This document shows positions 1 through 8,971 of a stretch of 64,000 bases of DNA, piece after piece. The notes beneath the pieces are model-generated. The model was not told the origin of the DNA, searched no databases, and saw nothing but the letters and a program-made list of their open reading frames with translations. Both the position numbers and the translations under genes were made by a program. The DNA is from Spirosoma oryzicola (GTDB lineage: Bacteria > Bacteroidota > Bacteroidia > Cytophagales > Spirosomataceae). Where the stretch lies: assembly GCF_021233055.1 (NCBI RefSeq), contig NZ_CP089542.1, positions 62,001-126,000 of the forward strand, written 5' to 3'. Each line of letters begins with the position of its first letter. Position 1 is the stretch's first letter.

Positions 1-438
1 GCGTTCGAAAATGAGTTGAAACAAGGGGCGATTCCGTTTGTCGAAAGTAACTTCCGCGTGCAGGCTGATGCTAAAAATCGGGCGTTGGCGGGCTTGTCGA
101 TGGGAGGCTTGCAGACGTTATACGCTGGTATCAAAAACACCAATCAGTTTTCGTCGTTGGGCGTGTTCAGTTCGGGCTGGTGGGCCAATAACCCCAAGCT
201 GTCGGATCCGCAATACGCCTTCATGAAAGACAACGCCAGCACGATCAACAGTAACCTCAAAAACTTCTGGATTTCGCAGGGCGGCAAGGAAGACATTGCC
301 CATCAGAACTGCCAGATCATGATGAAGAAGTTTGACGACATGGGCATCAAATACACCTACAGCGAATATCCCGGTGGGCACACCTGGCCGGTCTGGCGAC
401 ACGACCTGTATATGTTCACGCCTTTGCTGTTCAAATAA
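1..438 (+). CDS. CE1-type esterase, C-terminal part (cut by window edge)
   Basis: The reading frame is open from base 1 and ends at TAA 436-438, so only the last 145 residues are present. The serine-nucleophile elbow GLSMGG and the late histidine in GGHTWPVWRHDL fit the alpha/beta-hydrolase esterase family that includes feruloyl and acetyl xylan esterases (PF00756). In that family the enzyme removes ester substituents from plant cell-wall xylan. It lies directly before a GH10 xylanase on the same strand, which supports a xylan role. The N-terminus, any signal peptide and any carbohydrate-binding module lie outside the window, so the exact ester specificity cannot be judged. Confidence 0.85.
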   Translation, partial: AFENELKQGAIPFVESNFRVQADAKNRALAGLSMGGLQTLYAGIKNTNQFSSLGVFSSGWWANNPKLSDPQYAFMKDNASTINSNLKNFWISQGGKEDIAHQNCQIMMKKFDDMGIKYTYSEYPGGHTWPVWRHDLYMFTPLLFK

Positions 439-460
439 GACTGACGCGCCTGTTCATTTT

Positions 461-542
461 TGTCATCCCGACGTAGGAGGGATCTTCGGTAGCTAGTAAT
501 TGTTGTTATCACCCGAAGATCCTTCCTATCGTCAGGATGACA
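461..542. repeat. Intergenic palindromic repeat, copy 1
   Basis: Arms 461-490 and 511-542 are imperfect reverse complements, containing GGATCTTCGG and CCGAAGATCC, around a loop of about 20 bases. The outer ends read TGTCATCCCGAC and GTCAGGATGACA. A diverged copy lies at 1720-1781. This resembles the short intergenic palindromes scattered through many Spirosoma and Hymenobacter genomes. It may also act as a terminator for the esterase or as mRNA punctuation. Confidence 0.75.
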
Positions 543-588
543 AAGAAAGAATCCTCTGCCTCATACTCAACCGATAAAACGATTCATC

Positions 589-1704
589 ATGATAACCCAA
601 AAAACCATCCTGACGCTCGGCGCAGCTGTGTTTACGCTAGCCAGCTTTACAACCGAGCCAGGTACGAGTTTGGAGCCAGCAATTCCATCGCTGAAAGATA
701 CGTTCAGGAAAGACTTCGGTATCGGAACGGCGCTAAACGTTGCCCAGATCGAAGAGCGGGACCCGAAGACGACGGAATTTATTGCCCAACAGTTCAACAT
801 GGCAACCCCCGAAAACGTCATGAAGTCGGCGCTCCTACACCCGAAATGGGATACCTACACTTTTGAGATGGGGGACAAACTAATTGATTTCGGAAAGAAG
901 CACAACATCAAAATAAATGGGCATACCCTGATTTGGCATAGCCAGTTACCGGCTTTTGTTCGCGGGATTCACAGTCAGGATTCAATTCGAACGTTCTTTA
1001 CAGAGCACATCAAAACGGTAGCTGGTCATTATCGCGGTAAAGTATTCTCGTGGGATGTCGTCAACGAAGCGCTCAATGAAGATGGGACGCTGCGGAAGTC
1101 GGTGTTTCTGCAACATCTGGGCGAAAACTACATTACCGATGCGTTCCGGCTCGCTCAGGAGGCCTCGCCCGGAACGGAACTGTATTATAACGACTACAAC
1201 AACGAGCAGCCCGCCAAACGGGCCGGTTGTATCGCTATTATCAAGAAGATCAAAGACGCCGGTGTACGCATCGATGGCGTAGGCATTCAGGGACACTGGC
1301 ACGTCGGACGAGTACCGCTGAAAGACATTGAGGAAAGCATCAATCAGTACGCAGCTCTGGGTTTGAAAGTGATGTTTACGGAGTTGGATCTCGAAGTATT
1401 GCCCCGAAATTTTCAGGGAGCCGATGTCGGCCAGCGCATGACAGCCAACGCCACATCCAACCCGTACCCCAACGCCTTGCCCGATAGCGTACAGCACCAA
1501 CTAGCCGCTGATTATGAAGCTCTTTTTAAGTTGTTTCTTAAACACAAAAACAACGTTTCGCGCGTAACATTCTGGGGTGTAAACGATGGTGATAGCTGGC
1601 TGAACAACTGGCCAATCCGGGGTCGAACCAGCTATCCATTACTGTTTGATCGGAATGACAAGCCCAAACCAGCTTTTTATAAGGTAGTAGCGCTGGCAAA
1701 GTAA
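589..1704 (+). CDS. GH10 endo-1,4-beta-xylanase
   Basis: A 371-residue protein, the usual size for a single-domain GH10. Family hallmarks are visible: GHTLIWHSQLP near residue 111, the acid/base glutamate in WDVVNEAL (Glu160) and the nucleophile glutamate in FTELDLEV (Glu265), then a late WGVNDGDSW segment. It would hydrolyse internal beta-1,4-xylosidic bonds. The N-terminus has a hydrophobic stretch (about residues 6-20) that could be a signal peptide, though without a clear cleavage site. It sits between an esterase and a GH43 enzyme on the same strand, with palindromic repeats on both sides. It is about as long as the second GH10 at 3078 but clearly diverged from it, so it is not a recent duplicate. 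Confidence 0.95.
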   Translation: MITQKTILTLGAAVFTLASFTTEPGTSLEPAIPSLKDTFRKDFGIGTALNVAQIEERDPKTTEFIAQQFNMATPENVMKSALLHPKWDTYTFEMGDKLIDFGKKHNIKINGHTLIWHSQLPAFVRGIHSQDSIRTFFTEHIKTVAGHYRGKVFSWDVVNEALNEDGTLRKSVFLQHLGENYITDAFRLAQEASPGTELYYNDYNNEQPAKRAGCIAIIKKIKDAGVRIDGVGIQGHWHVGRVPLKDIEESINQYAALGLKVMFTELDLEVLPRNFQGADVGQRMTANATSNPYPNALPDSVQHQLAADYEALFKLFLKHKNNVSRVTFWGVNDGDSWLNNWPIRGRTSYPLLFDRNDKPKPAFYKVVALAK

Positions 1705-1719
1705 GCTTAGCTCAACAAG

Positions 1720-1781
1720 CAGCATCTTCGGTAATTGTGATAATACATGCTACCGAAGATGCTTCCTATGTCAGCATGACA
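1720..1781. repeat. Intergenic palindromic repeat, copy 2
   Basis: A perfect 13-base inverted repeat, AGCATCTTCGGTA at 1720-1732 and TACCGAAGATGCT at 1751-1763, is followed by TCCTATGTCAGCATGACA. The same order of elements occurs at 461-542, so the two are diverged copies of one repeat flanking the xylanase gene. The hairpin probably also ends or stabilises the GH10 transcript. Confidence 0.7.
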
Positions 1782-1827
1782 AAAATGCTCGCTTGTTCCA
1801 CAAAAAGCGAATAGTGAAAAAGGATTG

Positions 1828-2919
1828 ATGAGTAAACTAAACAATAAAATGACATACCAATCTCTTCTACAACGTTCCTATAAAACCTTCACGCTAGCTG
1901 CCTTAGTCGGTGGATCACTGACTGCTCTGGCCCAAACCAATGGCGGTAAAAACCCGATTTCTCAACCTCTGGTATCGCACATTTACACGGCTGACCCGTC
2001 GGCCCACGTTTTTAACGGCAAAATATACATTTATCCGTCGCACGACATCGATGCGAAGGACGTAAAGGAAGATGATGAGGGTGGGCACTTTGCCATGCGC
2101 GATTATCACGTTTTGTCGATGGATAAAATTGGCGGTCCGGTTAAAGACAACGGCGTCGCACTAGACCTCAAGGATGTTCCTTGGGCGGGGCGTCAGTTGT
2201 GGGCTCCCGACGCGACTTATAAAAACGGCACGTACTACCTATTCTTCCCAGCTAAGGACAAACAGGATATTTTCCGTATTGGCGTAGCAACCAGCAAAAA
2301 TCCGACCGGACCGTTCAAAGCTGAACCCGAACCAATCAAGGGTAGCTACAGCATCGACCCGACCGTGTTTCAGGATACCGACGGCAAAGCCTATTTGTAT
2401 TTCGGGGGTATCTGGGGCGGTCAGTTGCAGCGATGGGATGGCAACCAGTACAACGCGAGTGGGGCTTTGAAAAAGAAAGACGAGGTTGCCTACCTACCCC
2501 GCGTGGCCCGGCTGAGCGACGATATGAAGTCGTTTGCGGAACCCGTTCGGGAGATCCAACTGCTGGATGAGGCTGGCAAACCGTTTCTGGAAAAAGACAA
2601 TGACAAACGCTTTTTCGAAGCGGCCTGGATTCACAAGTACAACGGCAAATACTACTTCTCGTATTCGACCGGCGACACGCACAACCTCTGCTACGCCATC
2701 GGCGATAATCCTTACGGACCTTTTACGTATAAAGGCATCGTGCTAAAGCCAGTCCTAGGCTGGACGAATCACCATTCTATTGTTCAGGTAGGACCTAAAT
2801 GGTATCTATTCTACCACGATGTGCAGCTCTCCGGCAAAACGCACCTCCGGAATGTGAAAGTGACGGAACTGACGCACAATGCGGATGGGACGATCAAAAC
2901 GATTGATGCGTATAAATAA
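1828..2919 (+). CDS. GH43 beta-xylosidase/alpha-L-arabinofuranosidase
   Basis: A secreted 363-residue glycoside hydrolase. ATG 1828 is preferred because AAAAAGGA lies just upstream; ATG 1849 is a second option and the TTG at 1825 is less likely. After a signal peptide ending near ALAQT, the five-blade GH43 motifs appear in order: ADPSAHVF with the catalytic-base aspartate, SIDPTVFQDTDG with the pKa-tuning aspartate, and FFEAAWIHKYNG with the acid glutamate. Family members remove xylose or arabinose from xylan or arabinoxylan. Its place between two GH10 xylanases suggests it finishes their oligosaccharides. Subfamily and exact sugar cannot be decided by eye. Confidence 0.92.
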   Translation: MSKLNNKMTYQSLLQRSYKTFTLAALVGGSLTALAQTNGGKNPISQPLVSHIYTADPSAHVFNGKIYIYPSHDIDAKDVKEDDEGGHFAMRDYHVLSMDKIGGPVKDNGVALDLKDVPWAGRQLWAPDATYKNGTYYLFFPAKDKQDIFRIGVATSKNPTGPFKAEPEPIKGSYSIDPTVFQDTDGKAYLYFGGIWGGQLQRWDGNQYNASGALKKKDEVAYLPRVARLSDDMKSFAEPVREIQLLDEAGKPFLEKDNDKRFFEAAWIHKYNGKYYFSYSTGDTHNLCYAIGDNPYGPFTYKGIVLKPVLGWTNHHSIVQVGPKWYLFYHDVQLSGKTHLRNVKVTELTHNADGTIKTIDAYK

Positions 2920-2924
2920 CTGTT

Positions 2925-3062
2925 TAACAGGATTAACAGGATTTTTTGCTTCGACAAATCACATTAATTCTGCAAAGTTGACGGACAAGTTTACAGCGTT
3001 GCTTCTTCAATTGAATACATCCTGTTAATCCGCCCGGCGGCCCGGCTATAAATCCTGTCAAA
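2925..3062. repeat. Imperfect inverted repeat between GH43 and GH10
   Basis: AACAGGATTAACAGGATTTT after the GH43 stop is echoed in reverse complement by CCTGTTAATCC (near 3021) and AAATCCTGTCAAAAAG (near 3050). The arms are broken and far apart (about 75 bases), so this is either an eroded palindromic element or a weak terminator. The second arm ends just before the ATG of the next gene. Confidence 0.45.
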
Positions 3063-3077
3063 AAGAAACTCAATTTC

Positions 3078-4139
3078 ATGAAAAAGCTGATACCGTATTC
3101 CCTTATAGCCTTGTCGGTCGCGTTCGTTGCGCCGGAGAAAGGGCTGAAAGATTATTACAAGAATTACTTTCCGATTGGCGTGGCCGTCAACCCGCGCATG
3201 ATCCAGCCGGGACCGGACGCAGAGTTGATCAAAGCCCAATTCAACAGCATGACGCCCGAAAACGCCATGAAAATGGGGCCGATTCACCCGGAGGAGGACC
3301 GCTACAACTGGAAAGATGCTGATGCTATTGCCGAGTTTGCCCAGCAGAACAACATCAAACTGCGGGGGCATACGCTTTGTTGGCATAACCAGACGCCCCG
3401 CTGGCTTTTCACCGATGCCGAGGGCAAAACCGTGAGCCGGGATGTGTTGCTGGCGCGTCTGAAAAAACACATTTCCGACGTCATGGGACACTACAAAGGC
3501 AAGCTTTACGCCTGGGATGTAGTTAACGAAGCGGTTCCCGACACCGGAACGAGCATTTACCGGAAATCGAAATTTTACGAAATCATTGGGGAAGATTACA
3601 TCGAAAAAGCGTTTCAGTATGCCCACGAAGCGGACCCGTCAGCGCAGTTGTTTTACAACGACTACAACACCGAAAATGCGACTAAGCGGGAGAAGATTTA
3701 CCAGTTGCTCAAGAAGCTGAAGGCAAAGGGCATACCTGTCAACGGGGTGGGTTTACAGGCCCACTGGTCCATTTACGAACCGACGAAGCAGGAACTGGAA
3801 GAATCTATCAACAAGTTTGCGAGCCTAGGGCTGAAAATTCAGTTTACGGAGGTCGATGTTTCGGTCTATCCCAAAGAGCACGAGCGCCGGGAGCGTCGCG
3901 ATACGGATAAAAGCGAGTACACGCCGGAAATGGTCGATAAGCAGGCGGCTCATTACAAGATGCTGTTCGAGGTATTCCGCAAGCACCGCGACAAAATCAC
4001 TGGCGTCACGTTCTGGAACCTGACTGATAAATATTCCTGGCTGGACAACTTCCCGGTGCCGGGCCGCAAGGACTATCCATTGCTGTTCGATCAGAATGGC
4101 AAGCCGAAGAAAGCTTACGAAAGCGTCGTGAAATTTTAA
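3078..4139 (+). CDS. GH10 endo-1,4-beta-xylanase (second copy)
   Basis: A 353-residue GH10 enzyme. Motifs: GHTLCWHNQTP from residue 97, acid/base glutamate in WDVVNEAV (Glu151), nucleophile in FTEVDVSVYP (Glu258), and late FWNLTDKYSWLDNF. A short hydrophobic N-terminus (residues 4-18) looks like a signal peptide. It is the last gene of the rightward xylan block. The stretch after the nucleophile (ERRERRDTDKSEYTPE) is strongly charged and unlike the same part of the GH10 at 589, which suggests different substrate-binding loops. It probably complements the first xylanase on differently substituted xylan; that is inference. Confidence 0.95.
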   Translation: MKKLIPYSLIALSVAFVAPEKGLKDYYKNYFPIGVAVNPRMIQPGPDAELIKAQFNSMTPENAMKMGPIHPEEDRYNWKDADAIAEFAQQNNIKLRGHTLCWHNQTPRWLFTDAEGKTVSRDVLLARLKKHISDVMGHYKGKLYAWDVVNEAVPDTGTSIYRKSKFYEIIGEDYIEKAFQYAHEADPSAQLFYNDYNTENATKREKIYQLLKKLKAKGIPVNGVGLQAHWSIYEPTKQELEESINKFASLGLKIQFTEVDVSVYPKEHERRERRDTDKSEYTPEMVDKQAAHYKMLFEVFRKHRDKITGVTFWNLTDKYSWLDNFPVPGRKDYPLLFDQNGKPKKAYESVVKF

Positions 4140-4229
4140 CGAACAAAACCGTGACTGCATTGGCGGCAGTCATGATGGTGTAGTCAAAATGACTAATACC
4201 ACTAAGTAATTTTTACTCAGTTATCTGTA

Positions 4230-4288
4230 AAGGGGTTGGCATAATTGCATCAGTTTCTTGAAAACCGATACGATTATGCTAACCCCTT
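4230..4288. terminator. Stem-loop downstream of xylan block
   Basis: AAGGGGTTGGCATAAT (4230-4245) pairs with ATTATGCTAACCCCTT (4273-4288) through 16 positions with one G-T wobble; the loop is 27 bases. No long T-run follows. It lies 90 bases after the last GH10 stop and is the most likely transcript end, though the long loop is unusual. Confidence 0.55.
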
Positions 4289-4327
4289 CGTATTCATTGC
4301 TTATGGGTTGCCAATGCTTCTAATTAA

Positions 4328-4636
4328 CGCGAGTTAACTGGATTTCATAACAGTAAGTCTACATATGACAAGTTTCAACTAGCGAAAATTAATGCGGTTC
4401 TAATAAACATTATCAATAACCTACTGGTTGCAGGGGGTAAGCATAAATACTTATTACCTATGGATGATTTGCAAGAAAACGAACCGTATTTTTCGGACGG
4501 TCGACATAATCGATTTCAGCAACTTTTCCTCCAATACATTCGACGAGTTAGGGAAGCTTACCACTTGGATGTTAATACCCAAAGAGAGGTAGAAAAATTG
4601 GAGCAATTAGTAAGGAGCAGTAGCAAGGGACGTTAA
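4328..4636 (+). pseudogene. Small ORF, hypothetical; possibly 5'-truncated gene
   Basis: An open frame runs from just after a stop at 4325-4327 to TAA 4634-4636. From the only in-frame ATG (4460) it gives 58 residues, but the frame upstream (4364-4459) also reads like protein (KFQLAKINAVLINI, LLVAGGKHKYLLPM), with no normal start codon. This suggests a gene that lost its start, or one using a rare start such as ATT or CTG. The C-terminal part is charged and probably helical (RRVREAYHLDVNTQREVEKL). I do not recognise the family. It is isolated between the xylan block and a leftward serine hydrolase. Confidence 0.4.
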
Positions 4637-4911
4637 CAAAATAGTCTATTAAGCTGGTGAAACATCTGTTGTCAGCCAGCTGAACTTGAGTTCAGCCATA
4701 CAATAGGTTTGTTTGTCTGTGATCTCCCGATTTGTTACTAACCGACTCTTGCTCTTTCTCTACGGATGCTGCTACCGAGTTGTAAGAGTCATTATTTCAT
4801 CAACACCCTATGGCGAAACTTACAGTATTGATGAAATAACGCTTTACAGGATTCGGAATGTTCGATAGTGTCGTGGGTCTTGTCTATGTACACTGAGCGG
4901 ACAGCTGATTC

Positions 4912-6399
4912 TTATGGAGTTACTTTTGCCATCTCCCAGATTACTTGACCATTCAATACACCTTGACAAGCCTTGATCTTTCCGTGCGTGTCCCGTAGAA
5001 AAACTCCTGTCGTCACGTAATCCGTAAAGCGAATGGTATCAGAGCCGACTGGATATGCATCAATGCCCATTGTCCAGGTAGAGCCTTTCTGTACCAGGTG
5101 GTTGCCTTGCTGTGTCAGATGGATAAGTTCATCGTTCCGCTTATAGACCCCTTCATATTCTGCTAATTGATTTGACTCAACGGGTAGCGGTTCTATTGCT
5201 TTAAGTAACACATTTGGCCATTGATAAACTTGGGCTACGCTGCGAACTATTTCGTTGATGATGCCTGTACCATCGTTCTCATTGACCATAACAACAACGC
5301 CGTTCCCTTCATGCACACTGCCGATAAACATACTCACGTAACCAGCGTTCTGACCTGAGTGAAAAAAGTATTGATCAGATTGTCCATCGGTACGTTGAGT
5401 TAGAAAGAAGCCTAATCCCATATCCGTGCTGTCCAATGCCATCCGATCTACACTGTACCCCGAATGGCCAAAAATATTGTAGGATTGGGGTTGCAGCATG
5501 GCTCGGGCTATCGATTGAGAAAGAATCGTTGATTTTCCCTGATAAGCACGCTGAAGCTCAATCAGGAGTTTGGCCAGGTCCGTTGGGGTAGTGTATAAAC
5601 CCGCAGCGGCTTGTTGTGGGTAGACGTATGGTTTTCCTTTGAACCAATTTTGTCGGCAGGCAGCCTGATCTTTATAGCGAGCCGGTAATGGTTGTTCAAA
5701 CGTGCTATGCGTCATCCCTAACCGAGTAAATACGGTTTGACGCACAAAGTCGGCGTAAGGCTTTTTGGTCTGATCCATAACGGCCAATTGGGCAATCATC
5801 ACACCCCCTCCCGAATAGCGCCACTGACTTCCGGGCAGAAAGTTGATGTCAACGCGCCGGGACTGCGCAATCGAATCGCCATTGACAATTTGAACTACAG
5901 TTGGAAAAGGGTCTTCAGGTTGAATTCCCCAAAAACCGTGCTGCGTTGCCCCAGCGGTGTGGCTCAATAGGTGGCGAAGTGTCACAGGCCGTTGCTGGGT
6001 AAACTCATTTTCCGCTATTTGCCAAGAGGTTAAGTAGCGATTGATGGGTGTGTCCAAAGCTAGCTTGCCTTGCTCAACTAATTGTAAAGCTGCCAGGGCA
6101 GCAACTGGTTTACTGATCGACCCCGCCGAAAAAAGCGTTTCCGGAGTTACCGGAATCCGACGAAGCGTGTCGGCCCATCCATACCCCTTAGCCCAGGCTA
6201 GCTTACCTTGATGAACGACAGCGATACTAACACCCGGAATTTTGTAAGCAGACATGCGCTCGCGAATCGTCCACTTCGTTTGGCCGACAACTGGAATGTA
6301 AGTGGTGAGTCCTTCTTCGACGGCCTTTTGCCGGGGATCAAGCTTTTGCCCAAAACAATAAGTGCTTGCCAGCAGCGCAAGCCAAAACCATGCTTTCAT
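4912..6399 (-). CDS. Serine hydrolase, beta-lactamase/class C family (PF00144)
   Basis: A 495-residue secreted protein. ATG 6399 is chosen because it begins a clear signal peptide (MKAWFWLALLASTYCFGQ); the longer TTG start at 6414 adds charged residues in front. The SxxK motif is SISK (Ser94, Lys97), the Tyr motif is YSGG in the region RYSGGGVMIAQ, and HSGQNAG near residue 355 replaces the KTG box, as in many penicillin-binding-protein-like esterases. A C-terminal beta domain of about 100 residues follows. Such enzymes act on D-amino-acid peptides or esters rather than necessarily on antibiotics. It starts about 27 bases after the stop of a membrane AraC-type regulator on the same strand, so the two are probably co-transcribed. 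Confidence 0.88.
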   Translation of the reverse strand: MKAWFWLALLASTYCFGQKLDPRQKAVEEGLTTYIPVVGQTKWTIRERMSAYKIPGVSIAVVHQGKLAWAKGYGWADTLRRIPVTPETLFSAGSISKPVAALAALQLVEQGKLALDTPINRYLTSWQIAENEFTQQRPVTLRHLLSHTAGATQHGFWGIQPEDPFPTVVQIVNGDSIAQSRRVDINFLPGSQWRYSGGGVMIAQLAVMDQTKKPYADFVRQTVFTRLGMTHSTFEQPLPARYKDQAACRQNWFKGKPYVYPQQAAAGLYTTPTDLAKLLIELQRAYQGKSTILSQSIARAMLQPQSYNIFGHSGYSVDRMALDSTDMGLGFFLTQRTDGQSDQYFFHSGQNAGYVSMFIGSVHEGNGVVVMVNENDGTGIINEIVRSVAQVYQWPNVLLKAIEPLPVESNQLAEYEGVYKRNDELIHLTQQGNHLVQKGSTWTMGIDAYPVGSDTIRFTDYVTTGVFLRDTHGKIKACQGVLNGQVIWEMAKVTP

Positions 6400-6425
6400 A
6401 GATTTTTTTCCCAAACATGATTACA

Positions 6426-7505
6426 TTATTGGTTTGGATCGTCCCATCGGGTAGTTTGGTACTCCTTTAAATAAGCACTTGGAGATCGTCCCGTCTGTTC
6501 CCTGAAGACCCGGTTGAAAGTTGTCTTCGAACCGAACCCGGCTTCTAAAGCGATGCCCAGTAGACTAAATTGTTCTGCTTCGCCCCGGTGCAAACGGCGC
6601 TTGATATCTTTAACACGCAGTTCATTCAAGTAGTCCGATAACGATTTTCCCAGTCCGGCATTGATGGTTAAGGAAACTGTGTTGGCAGGTAGACCTACCT
6701 GATGGGCAAGCCGATCCAAAGTCAAGTCAGGGTCCCGATAAAGCTTGTCCTCCTCCAGGGCTTTAACGATACGCTCCAGGTAGCTTTCTGAAACAGGAAT
6801 AGCCGGCTTTACTTTGCTAGCCGGTTTTGACCGACCACGTACCAAAGCAAGTAAAGCAATCCAATAAGTAATAACAGGCAAAACAAATTCGGTTAGATAA
6901 AACTTAGGATGCCGTGCTGGCAAATACCATTGATTAACAAGAGGATCAACGACAGCCACAACATAGAAGCTGGCCAAACCAAACAGGGGCCGACGATACC
7001 AGCGGAATTGATCTTGCTTGATTGGTAAAAGACTCAAGCTTAACCCAATGTAAACGAACATGGACAAACACATGCCGTAATAGTCAATATAGCGAGTATA
7101 GGGCTTGTGTATCGTCTTCCAGAACCAGGTTTTGTATTCGAGCGAATGGAAGCTGACGAATACAAAGAAAGCTACTTGTATTAGCATGGGGACTAAATGC
7201 CAACCCCAGTAGCGCAGTGGTTTTTTGAGCCAAGATCGAATTGCTAAATACAGTAAGGGACCAAAGCCCCAGGAGAAAAACAAAGGGGCAAAGTACCAGC
7301 TATTGTGTTGTGCATAGATTCCGGTACGGGCCATTCCATAATCGATGACCTGCAAGGTTAATCCTAGTACGAGCCCGCCAAGCCAAAGGAAAGCGGGTTG
7401 CCTTGGCCGGAAAGTCAATAGCCACAAACCAGTAGTACAGCCTTGAACAACACAAAAAACTTGGAAAAGAACGATCCAATCCACAAACAGATTCATAGCG
7501 AGCAA
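6426..7505 (-). CDS. AraC-family regulator with N-terminal membrane domain
   Basis: 359 residues. About the first 225 form several hydrophobic segments (for example FVDWIVLFQVFCVVQG and LFGLASFYVVAVVDPLV), consistent with about seven membrane helices. The C-terminal 110 residues are an AraC-type double helix-turn-helix with the typical GFGSKTTFNRVFREQTG motif. Bacteroidota use this layout for membrane-anchored sensors that act directly on DNA. The product likely controls itself and the serine hydrolase that follows at 4912-6399. The ligand is unknown. The start is the ATG at 7505. Confidence 0.9.
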   Translation of the reverse strand: MLAMNLFVDWIVLFQVFCVVQGCTTGLWLLTFRPRQPAFLWLGGLVLGLTLQVIDYGMARTGIYAQHNSWYFAPLFFSWGFGPLLYLAIRSWLKKPLRYWGWHLVPMLIQVAFFVFVSFHSLEYKTWFWKTIHKPYTRYIDYYGMCLSMFVYIGLSLSLLPIKQDQFRWYRRPLFGLASFYVVAVVDPLVNQWYLPARHPKFYLTEFVLPVITYWIALLALVRGRSKPASKVKPAIPVSESYLERIVKALEEDKLYRDPDLTLDRLAHQVGLPANTVSLTINAGLGKSLSDYLNELRVKDIKRRLHRGEAEQFSLLGIALEAGFGSKTTFNRVFREQTGRSPSAYLKEYQTTRWDDPNQ

Positions 7506-8094
7506 TACTATTTACCGCAAAAATTGGATCGCGGTTTACCTAAAGTAGCAAGTACCGATAGATTGCACAAGTATGTTTAGACCAGAACTAAATTATTTCC
7601 TGATACTTCACTTTTCCTTAGAGCCTGCTCATACTAGGGCTCTGGGATGTATACATCATTCTCGGCGTTCCAATAAGGTTTCGAAAGAAGCGAGATACTT
7701 CATACTATTATTTACTTATAAGGTAAATAATAGTATGAAATTATAAGTAGTCAGGACAATTCTACAAGCATTCGTATTGGATATATTATAGATTACGGCC
7801 CCATTTTGATAGCTATTTTTAAGTAGATTGCTCAAGTTTCACACCAACGAACGTGCTCATTATCAGCACGTTTATAACCTTTTATCTTATGAATACTCGT
7901 ACACTTATACTATCTGGCAATTTCAGTACACAGCAAGTCTACAGGCTTTGCTTTATTGACGAATACAGGACTAGCCTAAGCTGTATTTTGGGAGATGGTC
8001 TAGCCTACAATTCATCCCAAAAGTGGTTCTGATTTATGTGTTTAAGGCATGTCAACATGTAAAAATACCTTTCCTACCAAAAAAATGAAAGATT
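7506..8094. other. Long intergenic region between divergent genes
   Basis: 589 bases separate the AraC regulator (leftward) and GT2 (rightward). It holds a strong AT-rich palindrome (7699-7739) and a small hairpin AACGTGCT/AGCACGTT (7850-7872). Two short ATG frames (57 residues at 7573 and 47 residues near 7890) match no family I know and one runs straight through the palindrome, so I do not call them genes. Confidence 0.6.
7699..7739. repeat. Perfect AT-rich 17-bp palindrome
   Basis: TTCATACTATTATTTAC (7699-7715) is the exact reverse complement of GTAAATAATAGTATGAA (7723-7739), with 7 bases between, which can pair further. There is no GC clamp, so it is a poor transcription terminator. A dimeric-protein operator, a cruciform site or the trace of a small mobile palindrome are alternatives. 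Confidence 0.7.
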
Positions 8095-8931
8095 ATGCTT
8101 CTTCCTACCTGTAGTGTATTAGTAACGACGTACAACCGTCCAGAATCGCTTGTCCTTTGTCTGGAAAGTCTATTCCAGCAAAGCCATTTACCAACGGAGA
8201 TTATTGTTTGCGATGATGGTTCGGGAGAAGCAACCCAGCAGCTTATCCAACAGCTCCAGAAACGCAGTCCTGTTCCGCTACTGCATGTGTGGCAAGCTGA
8301 CCTGGGGTTTCGGCTGGCCCGGGTTCGGAACTTAGGTCTAAAAACAGCAACTTCCGAATATATTATTCAGTTGGATGGCGATGTAATTCTACATCGCCAT
8401 TACGTGATCGATCATTTGCGACATGCAAAAAAGGGATTCTTTTTCTCCGGCAATCAATACCACATTCCGCATGATGTAACGCAATTGATGCTTACAAATT
8501 CGTCCGCTTCTGTTCATACTTCTCTTAAGTTGGCTAAATGGAACTGGCGTCGATTGCGCTGTTTACCCCTGCAAAAGCCGATGCTGTACTTTTATCACTG
8601 GAAAACCCATTATGAATACGTGCTAGGTAGCAACATGTCTTTCTGGCGACAGGATTTATTCCGCGTGAATGGATACGACGAACAGTTTAGCGGCTGGGGT
8701 TGGGAAGACATCGATCTGGCGTTGCGGTTGATGCAGTTAGGCTGCACACTGCGCTTCCTTCGATTCGGTGCGATTCAGTACCATCTCGATCATCCCAAGT
8801 CGTCGCGCGCTCAGGAGGATACCAATAGAATGCGCGCCTTACAGATCATTCAGGAAAAAAGATTCGCTTGTGAACAGGGTCTGTCGCAGCATACAGACTA
8901 TTCAGACGCGCAAAACTTCTTAACGCATTAG
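8095..8931 (+). CDS. GT2 glycosyltransferase with galactosyltransferase-type C-terminal domain
   Basis: 278 residues, cytoplasmic, no membrane helix. The N-terminal GT-A fold has TTYNRPESL at residues 11-19, the nucleotide-sugar aspartates in CDDGSG (40-44) and the metal-binding DGD (94-96). The C-terminal part carries GSNMSFWRQDLF and FSGWGWEDIDLALRL, the PF02709-like block that supplies the base and acceptor contacts in chondroitin- and galactosyl-transferases. It likely adds a sugar to a surface polysaccharide or glycolipid. No other capsule genes lie nearby, so it appears to be a stand-alone gene. Start is ATG 8095. Confidence 0.9.
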   Translation: MLLPTCSVLVTTYNRPESLVLCLESLFQQSHLPTEIIVCDDGSGEATQQLIQQLQKRSPVPLLHVWQADLGFRLARVRNLGLKTATSEYIIQLDGDVILHRHYVIDHLRHAKKGFFFSGNQYHIPHDVTQLMLTNSSASVHTSLKLAKWNWRRLRCLPLQKPMLYFYHWKTHYEYVLGSNMSFWRQDLFRVNGYDEQFSGWGWEDIDLALRLMQLGCTLRFLRFGAIQYHLDHPKSSRAQEDTNRMRALQIIQEKRFACEQGLSQHTDYSDAQNFLTH

Positions 8932-8939
8932 GTCAGCCA

Positions 8940-8971
8940 AAAGCCTGTGCCCTTATAGCGGTGCAGGCTTT
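8940..8971 (+). terminator. Probable terminator after GT2
   Basis: AAAGCCTG (8940-8947) pairs with CAGGCTTT (8964-8971) eight bases after the GT2 stop, with extra partial pairing inside. The T-run is short, so efficiency is uncertain. Confidence 0.5.

Noticed and set aside
537..866. 109-codon frame over the first GH10 start
   Set aside because: Shadow of the xylanase in another phase, beginning inside the palindromic repeat.
7573..7746. 57-codon ATG frame across the AT palindrome
   Set aside because: It reads straight through a perfect palindrome and resembles no protein family.
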